In this document: positions 9,467-17,967 of the stretch, piece after piece
Layout: every line of letters begins with the position of its first letter
Position numbering within the stretch: the first letter of the stretch is position 1
NCBI RefSeq assembly: GCF_010731735.1
Contig: NZ_AP022588.1
Location: 1-64,000 of the forward strand
DNA: 64,000 bases
DNA from: Mycolicibacterium sediminis
Lineage (GTDB): Bacteria; Actinomycetota; Actinomycetes; Mycobacteriales; Mycobacteriaceae
Direction of reading: 5' to 3'
The notes under the pieces: generated by a model
What the model was told of the DNA's origin: nothing
Databases searched by the model: none
What the model saw: only the letters and a program-made list of their open reading frames with translations
Position numbers and translations under genes: made by a program

Positions 9467-9826
9467 GTGGACGCCTCGACGATCGTCACCGCCGTGATGG
9501 ACGAGTGGGCGGCCGGCGTCGACGCCCACGATCCCGACCGGGTGGCCTCGGCGTTCACCACCGACGCGGTGTTCCAGGGGCTGCGACCCCACGGCGTCGG
9601 CCGCGCCGCGGTACGCGCCTACTACGACTCGCAGCCCGCCGGCATGACGGTAACCTACCGGGTGCTCGAAAGCCGTTCGCCGGCAACCGACGTCGTCTCC
9701 GGCTACCTGCTGGCGACGTTCGCCTTCGCCGACGGGACCGCGGTGCAGGCCAACCTGGGCGTCGTCCTCACCCGCCAGGATGACGACTGGTCGATCCTGC
9801 AGTACCAGGCGTCGCGCGTCGGTTGA
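9467..9826 (+). CDS. NTF2-like (SgcJ/EcaC-type) small protein
   Basis: A 119-residue protein with the cone-shaped NTF2-like fold pattern: an N-terminal helix TIVTAVMDEWAAGVDAHDPDRVASAF, TDAVFQGL, GRAAVRAYYDS, and strand-rich remainder ending VVLTRQDDDWSILQYQAS. This matches the SgcJ/EcaC family, which includes enzymes and binding proteins of unassigned substrate. The start is taken as GTG at 9467, right after the SDR stop; GTG at 9452 would overlap the SDR gene by 14 bp. The two genes surely form one operon, which suggests a shared small-molecule substrate. Confidence 0.75.
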   Translation: MDASTIVTAVMDEWAAGVDAHDPDRVASAFTTDAVFQGLRPHGVGRAAVRAYYDSQPAGMTVTYRVLESRSPATDVVSGYLLATFAFADGTAVQANLGVVLTRQDDDWSILQYQASRVG

Positions 9827-9833
9827 CCCGTCG

Positions 9834-10823
9834 TCAGCTCAACGCCGGAATGACCTCGCGCTCGAACAGTTCGATGCCGGACCGGTCGTACGCCGCCTCC
9901 GGGAAGTAGAGGATGGCGTACTCGCAGCCGAGATTCTTCATGCGAGTGAGCCGTTCGACGATCTGCTCGGGCGTCCCGGTCGCCGAGTCGGGCGACGTGA
10001 TGGTCGAGAGCATCCCGTCGACGGCCTCCGAGTTCGCCTTGGCGACCTGGCGGGACCGGATCCGCTCGATGCGCTCGGTGACCTCCGTCTCCGACGTGCC
10101 GACGACCGCGTTGAAGTTCGCGGACCGGACGATGGCGCCGTAGTCGGTTCCGACGTCGCGGCAGTGGGACTCGAGTACGTCGGACTTGTGCTTGAACCCC
10201 TCGGGCTGCGAGGTGAAGTTGGTGTACTGCGCGTACTTCGCGGCGATCTTCAACGTCACCTTCTCACCGCCGCCGGCGATCCACAGCGGTATCCCGTTCT
10301 CCTGCAGCGGCTTCGGGGCGACGATGGCGCCGTCCACCTGATAGTGCTTGCCGTCGAAGCTGACCCGGCCGTCGCGCCATGCGTCGCGCATGATCTGGAC
10401 GCCCTCGTCGAGGCGACCGAGCCGGGTGCCCGCCGACGGGAATCCGTATCCGTAGGCGCGCCATTCGTGCTCGTACCAGCCGCCTCCGATGCCCATCTGC
10501 ACCCGGCCGCCCGAGATGATGTCCGCCGTCGCTGCGACCTTCGCCAGGTACACCGGATTGCGGTAGCTCATGGCGGTGCACATCTGACCGAGCTTGATCC
10601 GCGAGGTGGTCGCCGCGTACGCCGACATCAGGGACCACGCCTCGTGGGTCGCCTCGTCGGTCGGGACCGGCACGGTGTGGAAGTGGTCGTACACCCAAAG
10701 GGAGTCCCAGGCGCTGCCGTCGGCGTAGGCCGCGAGGTCGCGCATCACCTCCCACTGGCTCGCTGGTGGGATGTCGACGAGGTCGAGTCGCCAACCCTGC
10801 GGAATGAAGAGTCCGAAGCGCAC
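9834..10823 (-). CDS. LLM-class F420-dependent oxidoreductase
   Basis: A 329-residue luciferase-like TIM barrel. It begins MRFGLFIPQGWRLDL and contains WDSLWVYDHFHT, IKLGQMCTAMSYRNPVYLAK, and the family turn GGRVQMGIGGGWYEHEW, all usual in actinobacterial F420-linked members. The substrate is not predictable. It ends 8 bp from the convergent NTF2-like gene. Upstream lie 150 bp shared with the divergent secreted-protein gene at 10974. F420 use is inferred from the family and host, since flavin-dependent relatives look alike. Confidence 0.85.
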   Translation of the reverse strand: MRFGLFIPQGWRLDLVDIPPASQWEVMRDLAAYADGSAWDSLWVYDHFHTVPVPTDEATHEAWSLMSAYAATTSRIKLGQMCTAMSYRNPVYLAKVAATADIISGGRVQMGIGGGWYEHEWRAYGYGFPSAGTRLGRLDEGVQIMRDAWRDGRVSFDGKHYQVDGAIVAPKPLQENGIPLWIAGGGEKVTLKIAAKYAQYTNFTSQPEGFKHKSDVLESHCRDVGTDYGAIVRSANFNAVVGTSETEVTERIERIRSRQVAKANSEAVDGMLSTITSPDSATGTPEQIVERLTRMKNLGCEYAILYFPEAAYDRSGIELFEREVIPALS

Positions 10824-10973
10824 GAGGCCCCACTCTAGGCCGGGACCGGGCCACCGTCGACGGTCCCGCCGTCATTGGTTCCCGGTTCCTTCGGTCATGC
10901 CCGCGAGGCGAAAGATTGTCTACACTCGTCGTGCACGGATTCACTGCGCGCGACGATATTTCTAGGGATTCTC

Positions 10974-11561
10974 ATGACGGCACGCACGAACCGGATTCTG
11001 TTCACACTTCTGTCGGGTTCCGCGCTGGTCATGGCCCCCCTCGCCTTCTCCACCGTCGTCACGCCCGCGATCGGTTCGGCCGACGACTGCGCTGGCGTCC
11101 AGCCGTGCGGCGGCAACGGTTCGGCCGCGTCGCAGAGCGTCTCCTGCACCGACGGCCAGATCGTCGACGCCGAGAACGGCCGCTGCGTGTCGCTGCTCGA
11201 CGGCATCAGCAAGCAGTTGCAAGCGCTACCTCCGCCGCCGTCGCTGGCGGGCCTCGGCACCCCCGACGGTCTCGGCGGCATCTCGGGTCTGCCGCTGGGC
11301 GAGGTCAACCCCACCCTGGCGCTGCCCAGCGTCGGACTGCAGGTGGTGCCGAACCTGCAGCTGACCCCCGACCTCGGTGTCGGCACCCTGCTCGGTGGTG
11401 CGGCGGCACTCAGCCAGCTGCCCGGGCCGCAACTCCCGCCGCCGCCTGCGATCAACCCGCTGAACCCGCTCGGACTGCCCCCGCCACCGGCGATCAACCC
11501 GCTGAACCCGCTGGGCCTTCCCCCGCCACCCGATCTGACCCCGGGAATCCCGTTCATCTGA
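10974..11561 (+). CDS. Exported protein with a Pro-rich tandem-repeat tail
   Basis: A 195-residue protein with a signal peptide (MTARTNRILFTLLSGSALVM, continuing to an A-x-A end before DDCAG). A short Cys-containing module follows (DDCAGVQPCGG, SVSCTDGQIVDAENGRCVSL), with four cysteines that could form two disulfides. The tail is rich in Pro, Leu and Asn, with two copies of LPPPPAINPLNPLG and a partial third. No known domain is apparent; I would expect an extracellular or wall-linked protein. TACACT at 10921-10926 is the nearest -10-like hexamer. Confidence 0.75.
   Translation: MTARTNRILFTLLSGSALVMAPLAFSTVVTPAIGSADDCAGVQPCGGNGSAASQSVSCTDGQIVDAENGRCVSLLDGISKQLQALPPPPSLAGLGTPDGLGGISGLPLGEVNPTLALPSVGLQVVPNLQLTPDLGVGTLLGGAAALSQLPGPQLPPPPAINPLNPLGLPPPPAINPLNPLGLPPPPDLTPGIPFI
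11433..11516 (+). repeat. 42-bp in-frame tandem repeat
   Basis: Two consecutive 42-base units (11433-11474 and 11475-11516) each encode LPPPPAINPLNPLG; a third starts and breaks off after LPPPP. They differ at synonymous positions only, so the peptide is conserved although the copies are not fresh duplicates. Confidence 0.85.
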
Positions 11562-11568
11562 CCGGGCC

Positions 11569-12075
11569 GTGCAGCGCACCCTCGAGCTGTCCGCCGAATC
11601 CCCGTACGGCATCGACCGCATCCGTGCGGCGTTCGACGACGCCGACTACTGGCAGGCCAGGCTGGCGTTCGTCGCGGGCGGCGCGCCCACACTCGACGAG
11701 CTGAGCACCGCCGGCGACGGCACCACGACCATGCAGATGTCGATGCGCTTCGGCGGCGACGATCTGCCCGGTCCGTTGCGGCGCCTGCGGGTGGGGACGC
11801 TGCACGTCGTCCAGCGCGAGGAGTGGTCGGCGCTCGACGGTGACGTGGTCCGCTGCTCGATCGCCGTGGACGCCCCCCGGACGCCCATCTCCGGCCACGG
11901 GTCGGTGACGCTTCGGCGTGCCGTCACCGGCACCCGGCTGGTCGGCACGGCCGTGGTGGACGTGCGGATGCCGGTGATCGGTGGGGCGATCGCCGGATTC
12001 ATCGCGGGCGTGCTCGCCAACGGCATCGTGGACGTCGTCAGCGTCACCGACGCCTACCTCGACGGCGAGAACTGA
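11569..12075 (+). CDS. DUF2505 family protein
   Basis: A 168-residue protein starting from GTG at 11569, 7 bp after the previous stop. The pattern ELSAESPYGIDRIRAAFDDADYWQARL with a C-terminal FIAGVLANGIVDVVSVTDAYLDGEN fits DUF2505, which has a START/SRPBCC-like helix-grip layout and is common in actinobacteria. There are no membrane segments; the hydrophobic GGAIAGFIAGVLANGIV stretch is probably the long C-terminal helix. Function is unknown. It may be cotranscribed with the secreted protein before it. Confidence 0.7.
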   Translation: MQRTLELSAESPYGIDRIRAAFDDADYWQARLAFVAGGAPTLDELSTAGDGTTTMQMSMRFGGDDLPGPLRRLRVGTLHVVQREEWSALDGDVVRCSIAVDAPRTPISGHGSVTLRRAVTGTRLVGTAVVDVRMPVIGGAIAGFIAGVLANGIVDVVSVTDAYLDGEN

Positions 12076-12098
12076 CCCGTGCGCTCACCCGCCGTGGC

Positions 12099-12104
12099 TA
12101 GCCT
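12099..12104 (+). promoter_or_regulatory. Leaderless-type -10 (TAGCCT) for the FDOR gene
   Basis: TAGCCT lies six bases before ATG at 12111, with no ribosome-binding sequence between. A transcript starting at the A of the start codon is the simplest reading. Confidence 0.4.
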
Positions 12105-12110
12105 GACGTC

Positions 12111-12539
12111 ATGGCACTCAACAAGGACGATCGCGAGGCCTTCCTGGCCGAACCCCAGCACGTCGGTGCGCTGTCGGTGTCGGCGGGCGCCAACCGTGGA
12201 CCGCTGACGCTCCCCATCTGGTACCAGTACTCCCCCGGCGGCGAGCTGTGGGTGCTGACGGGTGCGGGTTCGCGCAAGCACCGCCTGATCGAGGCGGCGG
12301 GGTACTTCTCGCTGATGATCGACCGGGTGGAGCCGACCACGCGGTACGTCGCGGTGGACGGCCCGGTCAGCCGCATCGAGCCCGGCACCGACGCGCAGAT
12401 GGAGGAGGTCACCCGCCGCTATCTCGACGGCGAGGCCGCCGAGCGCTACCTGCAGTTCGCGAAGGACAACCTCGGCGAACACGTCGCGATCTTCATGACG
12501 CCCGAGCACTGGTTGTCGGCGGACATGGGCTCGTTCTAG
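12111..12539 (+). CDS. Pyridoxamine-oxidase-fold (FDOR) F420/FMN-binding protein
   Basis: A 142-residue split-barrel protein: DDREAFLAEPQHVGALSVS, then GPLTLPIWYQYSPGGELWVLTG, GSRKHRLI and YVAVDGPVSRIE. These match the flavin/deazaflavin oxidoreductase group that is much expanded in mycobacteria. The cofactor, F420 or FMN, cannot be fixed by eye. A strong terminator follows 15 bp after the stop, so the transcript ends here. Confidence 0.78.
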   Translation: MALNKDDREAFLAEPQHVGALSVSAGANRGPLTLPIWYQYSPGGELWVLTGAGSRKHRLIEAAGYFSLMIDRVEPTTRYVAVDGPVSRIEPGTDAQMEEVTRRYLDGEAAERYLQFAKDNLGEHVAIFMTPEHWLSADMGSF

Positions 12540-12554
12540 GGGCGGACGGCGAAA

Positions 12555-12583
12555 AGCCCCGAATCCGTGACGGATTCGGGGCT
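12555..12583. terminator. Strong bidirectional intrinsic terminator
   Basis: A 13-bp perfect stem, AGCCCCGAATCCG (12555-12567) and CGGATTCGGGGCT (12571-12583), with a TGA loop. Read on the minus strand it is followed by a TTTT run, so it ends the fadA-fadB transcript 15 bp after the fadB stop, and it serves the converging FDOR gene too. Confidence 0.85.
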
Positions 12584-12597
12584 CTTCGGGTGTCCGA

Positions 12598-14745
12598 CTA
12601 GCTGGTGAGCGAGGCGGGCGGGGTGAACCGCTCGCCGTACTTCTCGGCCAGGTCCTTGGCACGGGCCACGAAGGCCGCCTTGCCGACGCCGCCGGCACCC
12701 TCGTAGCCGACGATGAACTGCGCGCTACCGCCGGTGTAGGGCGGGAAGCCGATGCCCATGATCGAGCCGATGTTCGCGTCCGCGGTCGACGTGAGCACAC
12801 CCTCGTCGATGCACTTCTGCGTCTCGAGCGCCTCGGCGAACAGCATGCGATCGATCATGTCCTGCAACGGAATCGACGCGGTGCCGGAGTTGAAGGTGTC
12901 CTTCAGCCCCTCCCACAGGCCGACGCGCTTGCCGTCGACGTAATCGTAGAAGCCCGCGCCCTTGAGCCGCGACGGACGCTCGAGTTCGATCATCTTCTCG
13001 ACGACCGCCTCGGCCGGGTGCGGCTCGTACGTGCCGCCCGCGTCCTCGATGCCCTTGCGGCTGGCGACCGCGATCTTGTGCATCAGTTCGAGGTTCAGCT
13101 CGTCGGACAGCTGCAGCGGCGGCGCCGGGTAGCCGGCCTGCGAACCCGCCTGCTCGATGCTGGCCGGGACGACGCCCTCGCCCAGCATCGCCAGCGCCTC
13201 GTTGACGAACGTGCCGATGACGCGGCTGGTGAAGAAGCCGCGGCTGTCGTTCACCACGATCGGCGTCTTGCCGATGGCCAGGGTGTAGTCGAACACGCGG
13301 GCCAGCGCCTCGTCGGACGTCTTCTCGCCCCTGATGATCTCGACCAGCGGCATCTTGTCGACCGGCGAGAAGAAGTGGATGCCGATGAAGTCGTCCTGGC
13401 GCTTCACCCCGGCCGCGAGACCGGTGATGGGCAGCGTCGAGGTGTTCGACCCCAGCAGCGCGTTGGGCTCCACGATGTCCTCGATCTCCTGGAACACCTG
13501 GTGCTTCAACTCGACCGACTCGAACACCGCCTCGATGACGAAGTCGACGCCCTGGAAGTCGGCCGGGTCGGCGCTGGGCGTGATGCGGGCCAGCAGCGCG
13601 TCGGACTTCTCCTGGGTGGTGCGTCCGCGCTCGAGCGCCTTGGCCTCGATCTTCTCCGAGTAGTTCTTGCCCTTCTCGGCGGCCTCGATGCTGACGTCCT
13701 TGAGGACGACGTCGAACCCGGCCTTGGCCGAGACGTACGCGATGCCCGCGCCCATCATGCCCGCGCCGAGGACGCCGATCTTGGTGATCGGGGTCTTGCC
13801 GATGCCGTCGGGACGTGACCCACCCGAGTTGATGTACTGCAGGTCCAGGAAGAACGCCTGGATCATGTTCTTCGCGACCTGGCCGGTGACGAGCTGCGTG
13901 AAGTAGCGGCTCTCGATGCGGCTCGCGGTGTCGAAGTCGACCTGCGCACCCTCGACGGCCGCGTCGAGGATCGCGCGCGGCGCCGGCATCGGCGCACCCT
14001 TGAGCTGCTTCTTGAGCAGGGCTGGGAACGACGGCAGGATGCCGGCCAGGCCGGGCGACGCGGGGGTGCCGCCGGGCATCTTGTAGCCCTTGGCATCCCA
14101 CGGCTGGGTGTGGCTCTCGGGGTTGGCCTTGATCCACGCCTTCGCTGCGGGCACCAGCTCCTCGACGGAACCGACGAGGTCGTCGACCAGACCGGTCTCC
14201 TTGGCCTTGGCCGGCTTGAAGCGCGTGCCCTGGCTCAGGATCTCCATGAAGGCCTTCTGGATGCCGAACATGCGCACGGTGCGGGTGACGCCGCCACCGC
14301 CGGGCAGCAGACCCAGGGTGACCTCGGGCAGGCCGATCTGGCTGCCCTTGACGTCGGCCGCGATGCGGTGGTGACACGCGAGGGCGATCTCCAGGCCGCC
14401 GCCGAGGGCCGCACCGTTGACCGCGGCCACGACGGGCTTGCCCAGCGTCTCGAGCGCACGCAGGTCACGCTTGACGGCCTCGACCATCTCGAACGCCTCG
14501 GCGGCGTTCTCGGGGCCCAGGTTGATCATGCCCTTGAGGTCGCCACCGGCGAAGAAGGTCTTCTTCGCGCTGGTGATGACGACGCCGGTGATCGAGTCCT
14601 TCTCCGCCGCAAGCCGTTCGACGGCGTTGTGCATGGACTCCTGGTAGTGCTCGTTCATCACGTTGGCCGACCCGGTGGGGTCGTCCAGCGTCAGGGTGAC
14701 GATGCCGTCGGCATCCTGCTCCCACTGAATGGTGTTCTCTGCCAT
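12598..14745 (-). CDS. fadB: FadB, fatty-acid oxidation multifunctional protein
   Basis: A 715-residue enzyme joining enoyl-CoA hydratase and 3-hydroxyacyl-CoA dehydrogenase, two successive steps of beta-oxidation. The crotonase part is residues 1-190 (ITGVVITSAKKTFFAGGDLKG and AAVNGAALGGGLEIALACHHR oxyanion-hole motifs). The NAD-binding motif GVLGAGMMGAG stands near residue 320 and is followed by the dehydrogenase domain with HFFSPVDKMPLVEI. The start is ATG at 14743-14745 (MAENTIQWEQ); an upstream extension would run into fadA. It starts 4 bp after fadA and ends at a strong terminator. It closely matches the M. tuberculosis Rv0860 type and length. Confidence 0.95.
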   Translation of the reverse strand: MAENTIQWEQDADGIVTLTLDDPTGSANVMNEHYQESMHNAVERLAAEKDSITGVVITSAKKTFFAGGDLKGMINLGPENAAEAFEMVEAVKRDLRALETLGKPVVAAVNGAALGGGLEIALACHHRIAADVKGSQIGLPEVTLGLLPGGGGVTRTVRMFGIQKAFMEILSQGTRFKPAKAKETGLVDDLVGSVEELVPAAKAWIKANPESHTQPWDAKGYKMPGGTPASPGLAGILPSFPALLKKQLKGAPMPAPRAILDAAVEGAQVDFDTASRIESRYFTQLVTGQVAKNMIQAFFLDLQYINSGGSRPDGIGKTPITKIGVLGAGMMGAGIAYVSAKAGFDVVLKDVSIEAAEKGKNYSEKIEAKALERGRTTQEKSDALLARITPSADPADFQGVDFVIEAVFESVELKHQVFQEIEDIVEPNALLGSNTSTLPITGLAAGVKRQDDFIGIHFFSPVDKMPLVEIIRGEKTSDEALARVFDYTLAIGKTPIVVNDSRGFFTSRVIGTFVNEALAMLGEGVVPASIEQAGSQAGYPAPPLQLSDELNLELMHKIAVASRKGIEDAGGTYEPHPAEAVVEKMIELERPSRLKGAGFYDYVDGKRVGLWEGLKDTFNSGTASIPLQDMIDRMLFAEALETQKCIDEGVLTSTADANIGSIMGIGFPPYTGGSAQFIVGYEGAGGVGKAAFVARAKDLAEKYGERFTPPASLTS

Positions 14746-14749
14746 GGCC

Positions 14750-15961
14750 TTACACCCTCTCGATGATGGTCGCGACGCCCATGCCGCCGCCGATGCACAG
14801 CGTGACGAGCGCGCGGCGCGCACCCCGACGCTCGAGCTCGTCGACCATGGTTCCGGTGATCATGGCGCCGGTGGCGCCGAGCGGGTGGCCCATCGCGATG
14901 GCGCCACCGTTGACGTTGAGCTTCTCGTCGGGGATGTTCAGGTCCTTCTGGAACTTGAGCACCACCGAGGCGAAGGCCTCGTTGAGTTCGAACAGGTCGA
15001 TGTCGTCGACCGTCAGGCCGGCACGGTCCAGCACCTTCTTGGTGGCGGGCGTCGGGCCGGTCAGCATGATGACGGGGTCGGCGCCGCTGGTGGCGGTGGC
15101 CACGATGCGGGCGCGCGGCGTCAGGTTCTGCGACTGTCCTGCCTTCTCGCTGCCGACGAGCACCAGTGCGGCGCCGTCGACGATGCCGGAGCTGTTGCCG
15201 CCGGTGTGCACGTGGTTGATGCGCTCGACGTAGTGGTACTTCTGCAGCGCCACGTCGTCGAAGCCGCCCATCTGACCGACGGCGTCGAAGGCGGTCTTCA
15301 GCTTGGCGAGGCCCTCGAGGCTGGAGTCGGGGCGCATGTGCTCGTCGTGGTCCAGGACGACGAGGCCGTTCTGGTCCTTCACGGGGATGACGGACTTGGC
15401 GAAGTAGCCGCCCGACCATGCGGCCGCGGCCTTCTCCTGGCTGCGCAGCGCGTAGGCGTCGACGTCGTCGCGGGTGAAGCCCTCGATGGTGGCGATCAGG
15501 TCGGCGCCGATGCCCTGCGGGACGAAGCCGATGCGGTAGTTGGTCTCGGGGTCGGTGGCCCATGCGCCGCCGTCGGAACCCATGGGGACGCGGCTCATCG
15601 ACTCGACGCCGCCGGCGAGCACCAGGTCGTCCCAGCCGGAGCGGACCTTCTGAGCGGCGGTGTTGACGGCCTCGAGGCCCGACGCGCAGAAGCGGTTGAG
15701 CTGGAATCCACCGGTGGTCTCGGGGAGCTTCGCGACCAGCGCGGCGGTGCGGGCGATGTCGCCGCCCTGGTCGCCGACGGGCGAGACGACGCCGAGGATC
15801 AGGTCGCTGATCAGGTTCTCGTCGAGATCGGGGTGGCGGGTGCGCAGTTCGTCGATCAGGCCGACGACGAGGTTGACGGGCTTGATCTCGTTGAGGGCTC
15901 CGTTGCGCTGCTTGCCGCGCGGCGTGCGGATCGCCTCATAGATGAAGGCTTCTTCGGACAT
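14750..15961 (-). CDS. fadA: FadA, acetyl-CoA acyltransferase (thiolase)
   Basis: A 403-residue thiolase that cleaves 3-ketoacyl-CoA in the last step of beta-oxidation. The nucleophilic cysteine is C92 in NRFCASG; the second catalytic Cys is in [10 protein letters not shown] near the C-terminus, and GHPLGATGA supplies the conserved His. The ATG at 15961 has GGAGAG upstream. It is the first gene of the fadA-fadB operon and would form the trifunctional complex with FadB. Its upstream region holds several hairpins but no recognisable regulator site. Confidence 0.95.
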   Translation of the reverse strand: MSEEAFIYEAIRTPRGKQRNGALNEIKPVNLVVGLIDELRTRHPDLDENLISDLILGVVSPVGDQGGDIARTAALVAKLPETTGGFQLNRFCASGLEAVNTAAQKVRSGWDDLVLAGGVESMSRVPMGSDGGAWATDPETNYRIGFVPQGIGADLIATIEGFTRDDVDAYALRSQEKAAAAWSGGYFAKSVIPVKDQNGLVVLDHDEHMRPDSSLEGLAKLKTAFDAVGQMGGFDDVALQKYHYVERINHVHTGGNSSGIVDGAALVLVGSEKAGQSQNLTPRARIVATATSGADPVIMLTGPTPATKKVLDRAGLTVDDIDLFELNEAFASVVLKFQKDLNIPDEKLNVNGGAIAMGHPLGATGAMITGTMVDELERRGARRALVTLCIGGGMGVATIIERV

Positions 15962-16061
15962 GTCTGACTCTCCAGGTCCTGGGGTGTATGGATACGCAGA
16001 CTTCCCCTACTACAGAAGCCCAGCGTGGAGGATGATCCTCGCGATGCGAGCCTAGCAGCCT

Positions 16062-16083
16062 CGCCCAACCCGTTGGTTGGGCG
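16062..16083. other. 9-bp hairpin upstream of fadA
   Basis: CGCCCAACC (16062-16070) and GGTTGGGCG (16075-16083) form a perfect stem with a four-base CGTT loop, about 100 bp upstream of fadA on the minus strand. It could be in the fadA 5' leader or act as a stop for read-through from the OYE gene. Confidence 0.4.
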
Positions 16084-16115
16084 CTTGCCCAGCGACCTGC
16101 GGCGCAGTGCCCGGA

Positions 16116-16171
16116 CGAACGTGACGCCACGGCGAAGATCGCGCGGATTCTTCGCAGTGGCGTCACGTTCG
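16116..16171. repeat. Long imperfect palindrome (REP-like)
   Basis: Outer arms CGAACGTGACGCCAC (16116-16130) and GTGGCGTCACGTTCG (16157-16171) are perfect. After one mismatch an inner stem GCGAAGA/TCTTCGC continues, with a 10-base loop: about 23 bp of stem. It sits between the fadA start and the end of the OYE gene, outside any CDS. The shape resembles dispersed palindromic elements in mycobacterial intergenic DNA; that identity is inferred. Confidence 0.6.
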
Positions 16172-16209
16172 GCGATGCGTTCGGGTCACCCCATCTCGCC
16201 AACAGACGC

Positions 16210-16244
16210 GAACTCCCCTGTTTCGCCAGGAAACAGGGGAGTTC
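16210..16244. terminator. 15-bp hairpin after the OYE gene
   Basis: GAACTCCCCTGTTTC (16210-16224) and GAAACAGGGGAGTTC (16230-16244) form a perfect 15-bp stem with a five-base loop, 21 bp past the stop of the minus-strand OYE gene. No T-run follows, which is usual for mycobacterial terminators. Confidence 0.65.
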
Positions 16245-16265
16245 ACGACTGCTCGCGAGAGAGGC

Positions 16266-17372
16266 CTACGCGGACTGGGGCTGCTCCGCCTCCGCCAGCG
16301 TCGGGTAGTCGACGTAGCCGGCGGGGCCGGGGGCGTAGAAGGTCGCCACGTCGGGTTCGTTCAGGTCGGCGCCGAGGACGAGCCGGTCGATGAGGTCGGG
16401 GTTGGCCAGGAACGCCCGGCCGATCGCCGCGGCGGTGATGGCACCCCAGCCGGCCAGCGACTCCATCTGGCAGAAGTCCGTGTCGACCTCGCGGCCGGTG
16501 TTGAGCACGAGGTTGCCCTCCCACACCGCGCGGATCACGCCGAACTCGGCCGACGACGGCTCGATCAGGACGTGCAGGTAGGCCAGGCCCAGCGGCGCGA
16601 TCCGCTCGAGAAGCGCCTCGTAGGCGCCGACCGTGTCGACCTCCCGCATGTCACCGGCGGAGTTCCCGGGCGAGATGCGCAGTCCGACCCGACCGGCCCC
16701 GATCTCGTCGGCGACGGCTTCGACCACCTCGGCGGTCAGGCGCGCCCGGTTCTCGGGTGAGCCACCGTAGGCGTCGGTGCGCTGGTTGACGACGTCGGAG
16801 AGGAACTCGTGCAGCAGGTACCCGTTGGCGGAGTGGATCTCCACGCCGTCCATGCCGGCGTCGATCGCGCGCCGCGCGGCGCGGCGGAAGTCCGCGACGA
16901 TGGGGGCGATCTCGGCGGTCGCCAGCGCACGCGGAACCGGTAGCGACTGCTTGCCGGACGGGGTGTGCGTCACGGCGTCCGCCGCGATGGCCGACGGACC
17001 CACCGTCTCCACGCCGCCGATGTCGGGGTGGCCCATCCGGCCCACGTGCCACAGCTGCACGAACATCCGGCCACCGCCGTCGTGCACGGCGGCGGCGATC
17101 TCGGCCCACTTCGCCTGGTGCCCGTCGGTGTAGATGCCCGGGGTGTTCAGGTACGCGCCGTTGGACTCCTTGGAGACGGCCGTCGCCTCGGAGATGATCA
17201 GACCGGCCCCGGCACGCTGCGAGTAGTACTGGGCAGCGAGGTCGGACGGCGTGCCGTCTGCCTGGGCACGCGACCGCGTCAACGGCGCCATGAAGATCCT
17301 GTTGTCGACGGCGGTCTCGCCGATTCGAGTGGGCTTCAGGAGGGCCGCATCGGCCGCGAGCGTGAACGTCAT
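16266..17372 (-). CDS. Old yellow enzyme-family alkene reductase
   Basis: A 368-residue FMN enzyme that reduces activated C=C bonds with NAD(P)H, of the NemA/OYE type. Motifs in order: [13 protein letters not shown] near the FMN phosphate, [23 protein letters not shown], the substrate-binding pair [45 protein letters not shown], and a C-terminal phosphate-binding [12 protein letters not shown]. The ATG at 17370-17372 (MTFTLAADA) has GGAGA six bases before it; the ATG at 17405 lacks one. It stands alone, with a hairpin terminator downstream. Physiological substrate unknown. Confidence 0.9.
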   Translation of the reverse strand: MTFTLAADAALLKPTRIGETAVDNRIFMAPLTRSRAQADGTPSDLAAQYYSQRAGAGLIISEATAVSKESNGAYLNTPGIYTDGHQAKWAEIAAAVHDGGGRMFVQLWHVGRMGHPDIGGVETVGPSAIAADAVTHTPSGKQSLPVPRALATAEIAPIVADFRRAARRAIDAGMDGVEIHSANGYLLHEFLSDVVNQRTDAYGGSPENRARLTAEVVEAVADEIGAGRVGLRISPGNSAGDMREVDTVGAYEALLERIAPLGLAYLHVLIEPSSAEFGVIRAVWEGNLVLNTGREVDTDFCQMESLAGWGAITAAAIGRAFLANPDLIDRLVLGADLNEPDVATFYAPGPAGYVDYPTLAEAEQPQSA

Positions 17373-17464
17373 GCTGATCTCCAGCGCGCCGGGGGCCCGG
17401 TTCATTCCCCCGGGCGCCGCCGGCCCGAGACCACTCGACCAGAACGTTCGTCGTGCAACGTGTT

Positions 17465-17902
17465 TCAGGACTGCGCGACGACGGCGGTGACGCGGATCTC
17501 GACGCGCATCCCGACCGCCCCGAGCACGGTGACCCCGGTCTGCGTCCAGATCGGTGCCCTGTCGGGCATCCGGGTGCGGAACTGGTCGACCATCACGCGG
17601 TTGTGGGCATCGCCGATGGTGCCCTGCTCGGCGGCGACGTGGTAGGAGTTCACCGCGACGACGTCGCGCCAGGTGGCGCCGGCGGTGGCGAGCGTGCGTT
17701 CGACGTTGTCGAAGGCGCGCACGATCTCCTCGTCGAGGGACTCCGGGAAGACGATGTCGTCGTCCCAGCCGCCCTGGCCCGAGGTCTCGATCCGGTTCCC
17801 GATCCGGACCGCCTGGCTGTAGTGCAGGTTCTCTCGCATGTAGTCGCCGTATCCCGGGGTCACGTAGAACTGGACGTCGGTGTCGTTGATTACTTCATTC
17901 AT
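17465..17902 (-). CDS. RidA-family protein
   Basis: A 145-residue member of the YjgF/YER057c/UK114 family, whose well-studied members deaminate reactive enamine/imine intermediates. YSQAVRIGNRIETSGQGG and the C-terminal arginine region VGMRVEIRVTAVV fit, and the conserved active-site Arg is likely the one in EIRVTAV. It is transcribed away from a MarR gene 65 bp off; a 22-bp palindrome lies between, so it is probably the regulated target. Not every subfamily is a deaminase, so the exact reaction is open. Confidence 0.85.
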   Translation of the reverse strand: MNEVINDTDVQFYVTPGYGDYMRENLHYSQAVRIGNRIETSGQGGWDDDIVFPESLDEEIVRAFDNVERTLATAGATWRDVVAVNSYHVAAEQGTIGDAHNRVMVDQFRTRMPDRAPIWTQTGVTVLGAVGMRVEIRVTAVVAQS

Positions 17903-17921
17903 GAAGTCAACGTAGCACTAA

Positions 17922-17943
17922 ATCACTTCACGCGTAAAGTGAT
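17922..17943. promoter_or_regulatory. Probable MarR operator between ridA and marR
   Basis: A 22-bp palindrome with arms ATCACTT and AAGTGAT around a central ACGCGT; only one position on each side breaks symmetry. It lies mid-way between the divergent starts at 17902 and 17968. A second, shorter palindrome ACTTCA-TTCA-TGAAGT (17892-17907) covers the ridA start codon and shares the CTTCA half-site. Confidence 0.65.
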
Positions 17944-17967
17944 CGACGGTGTCGCTAAAGTACGGGG

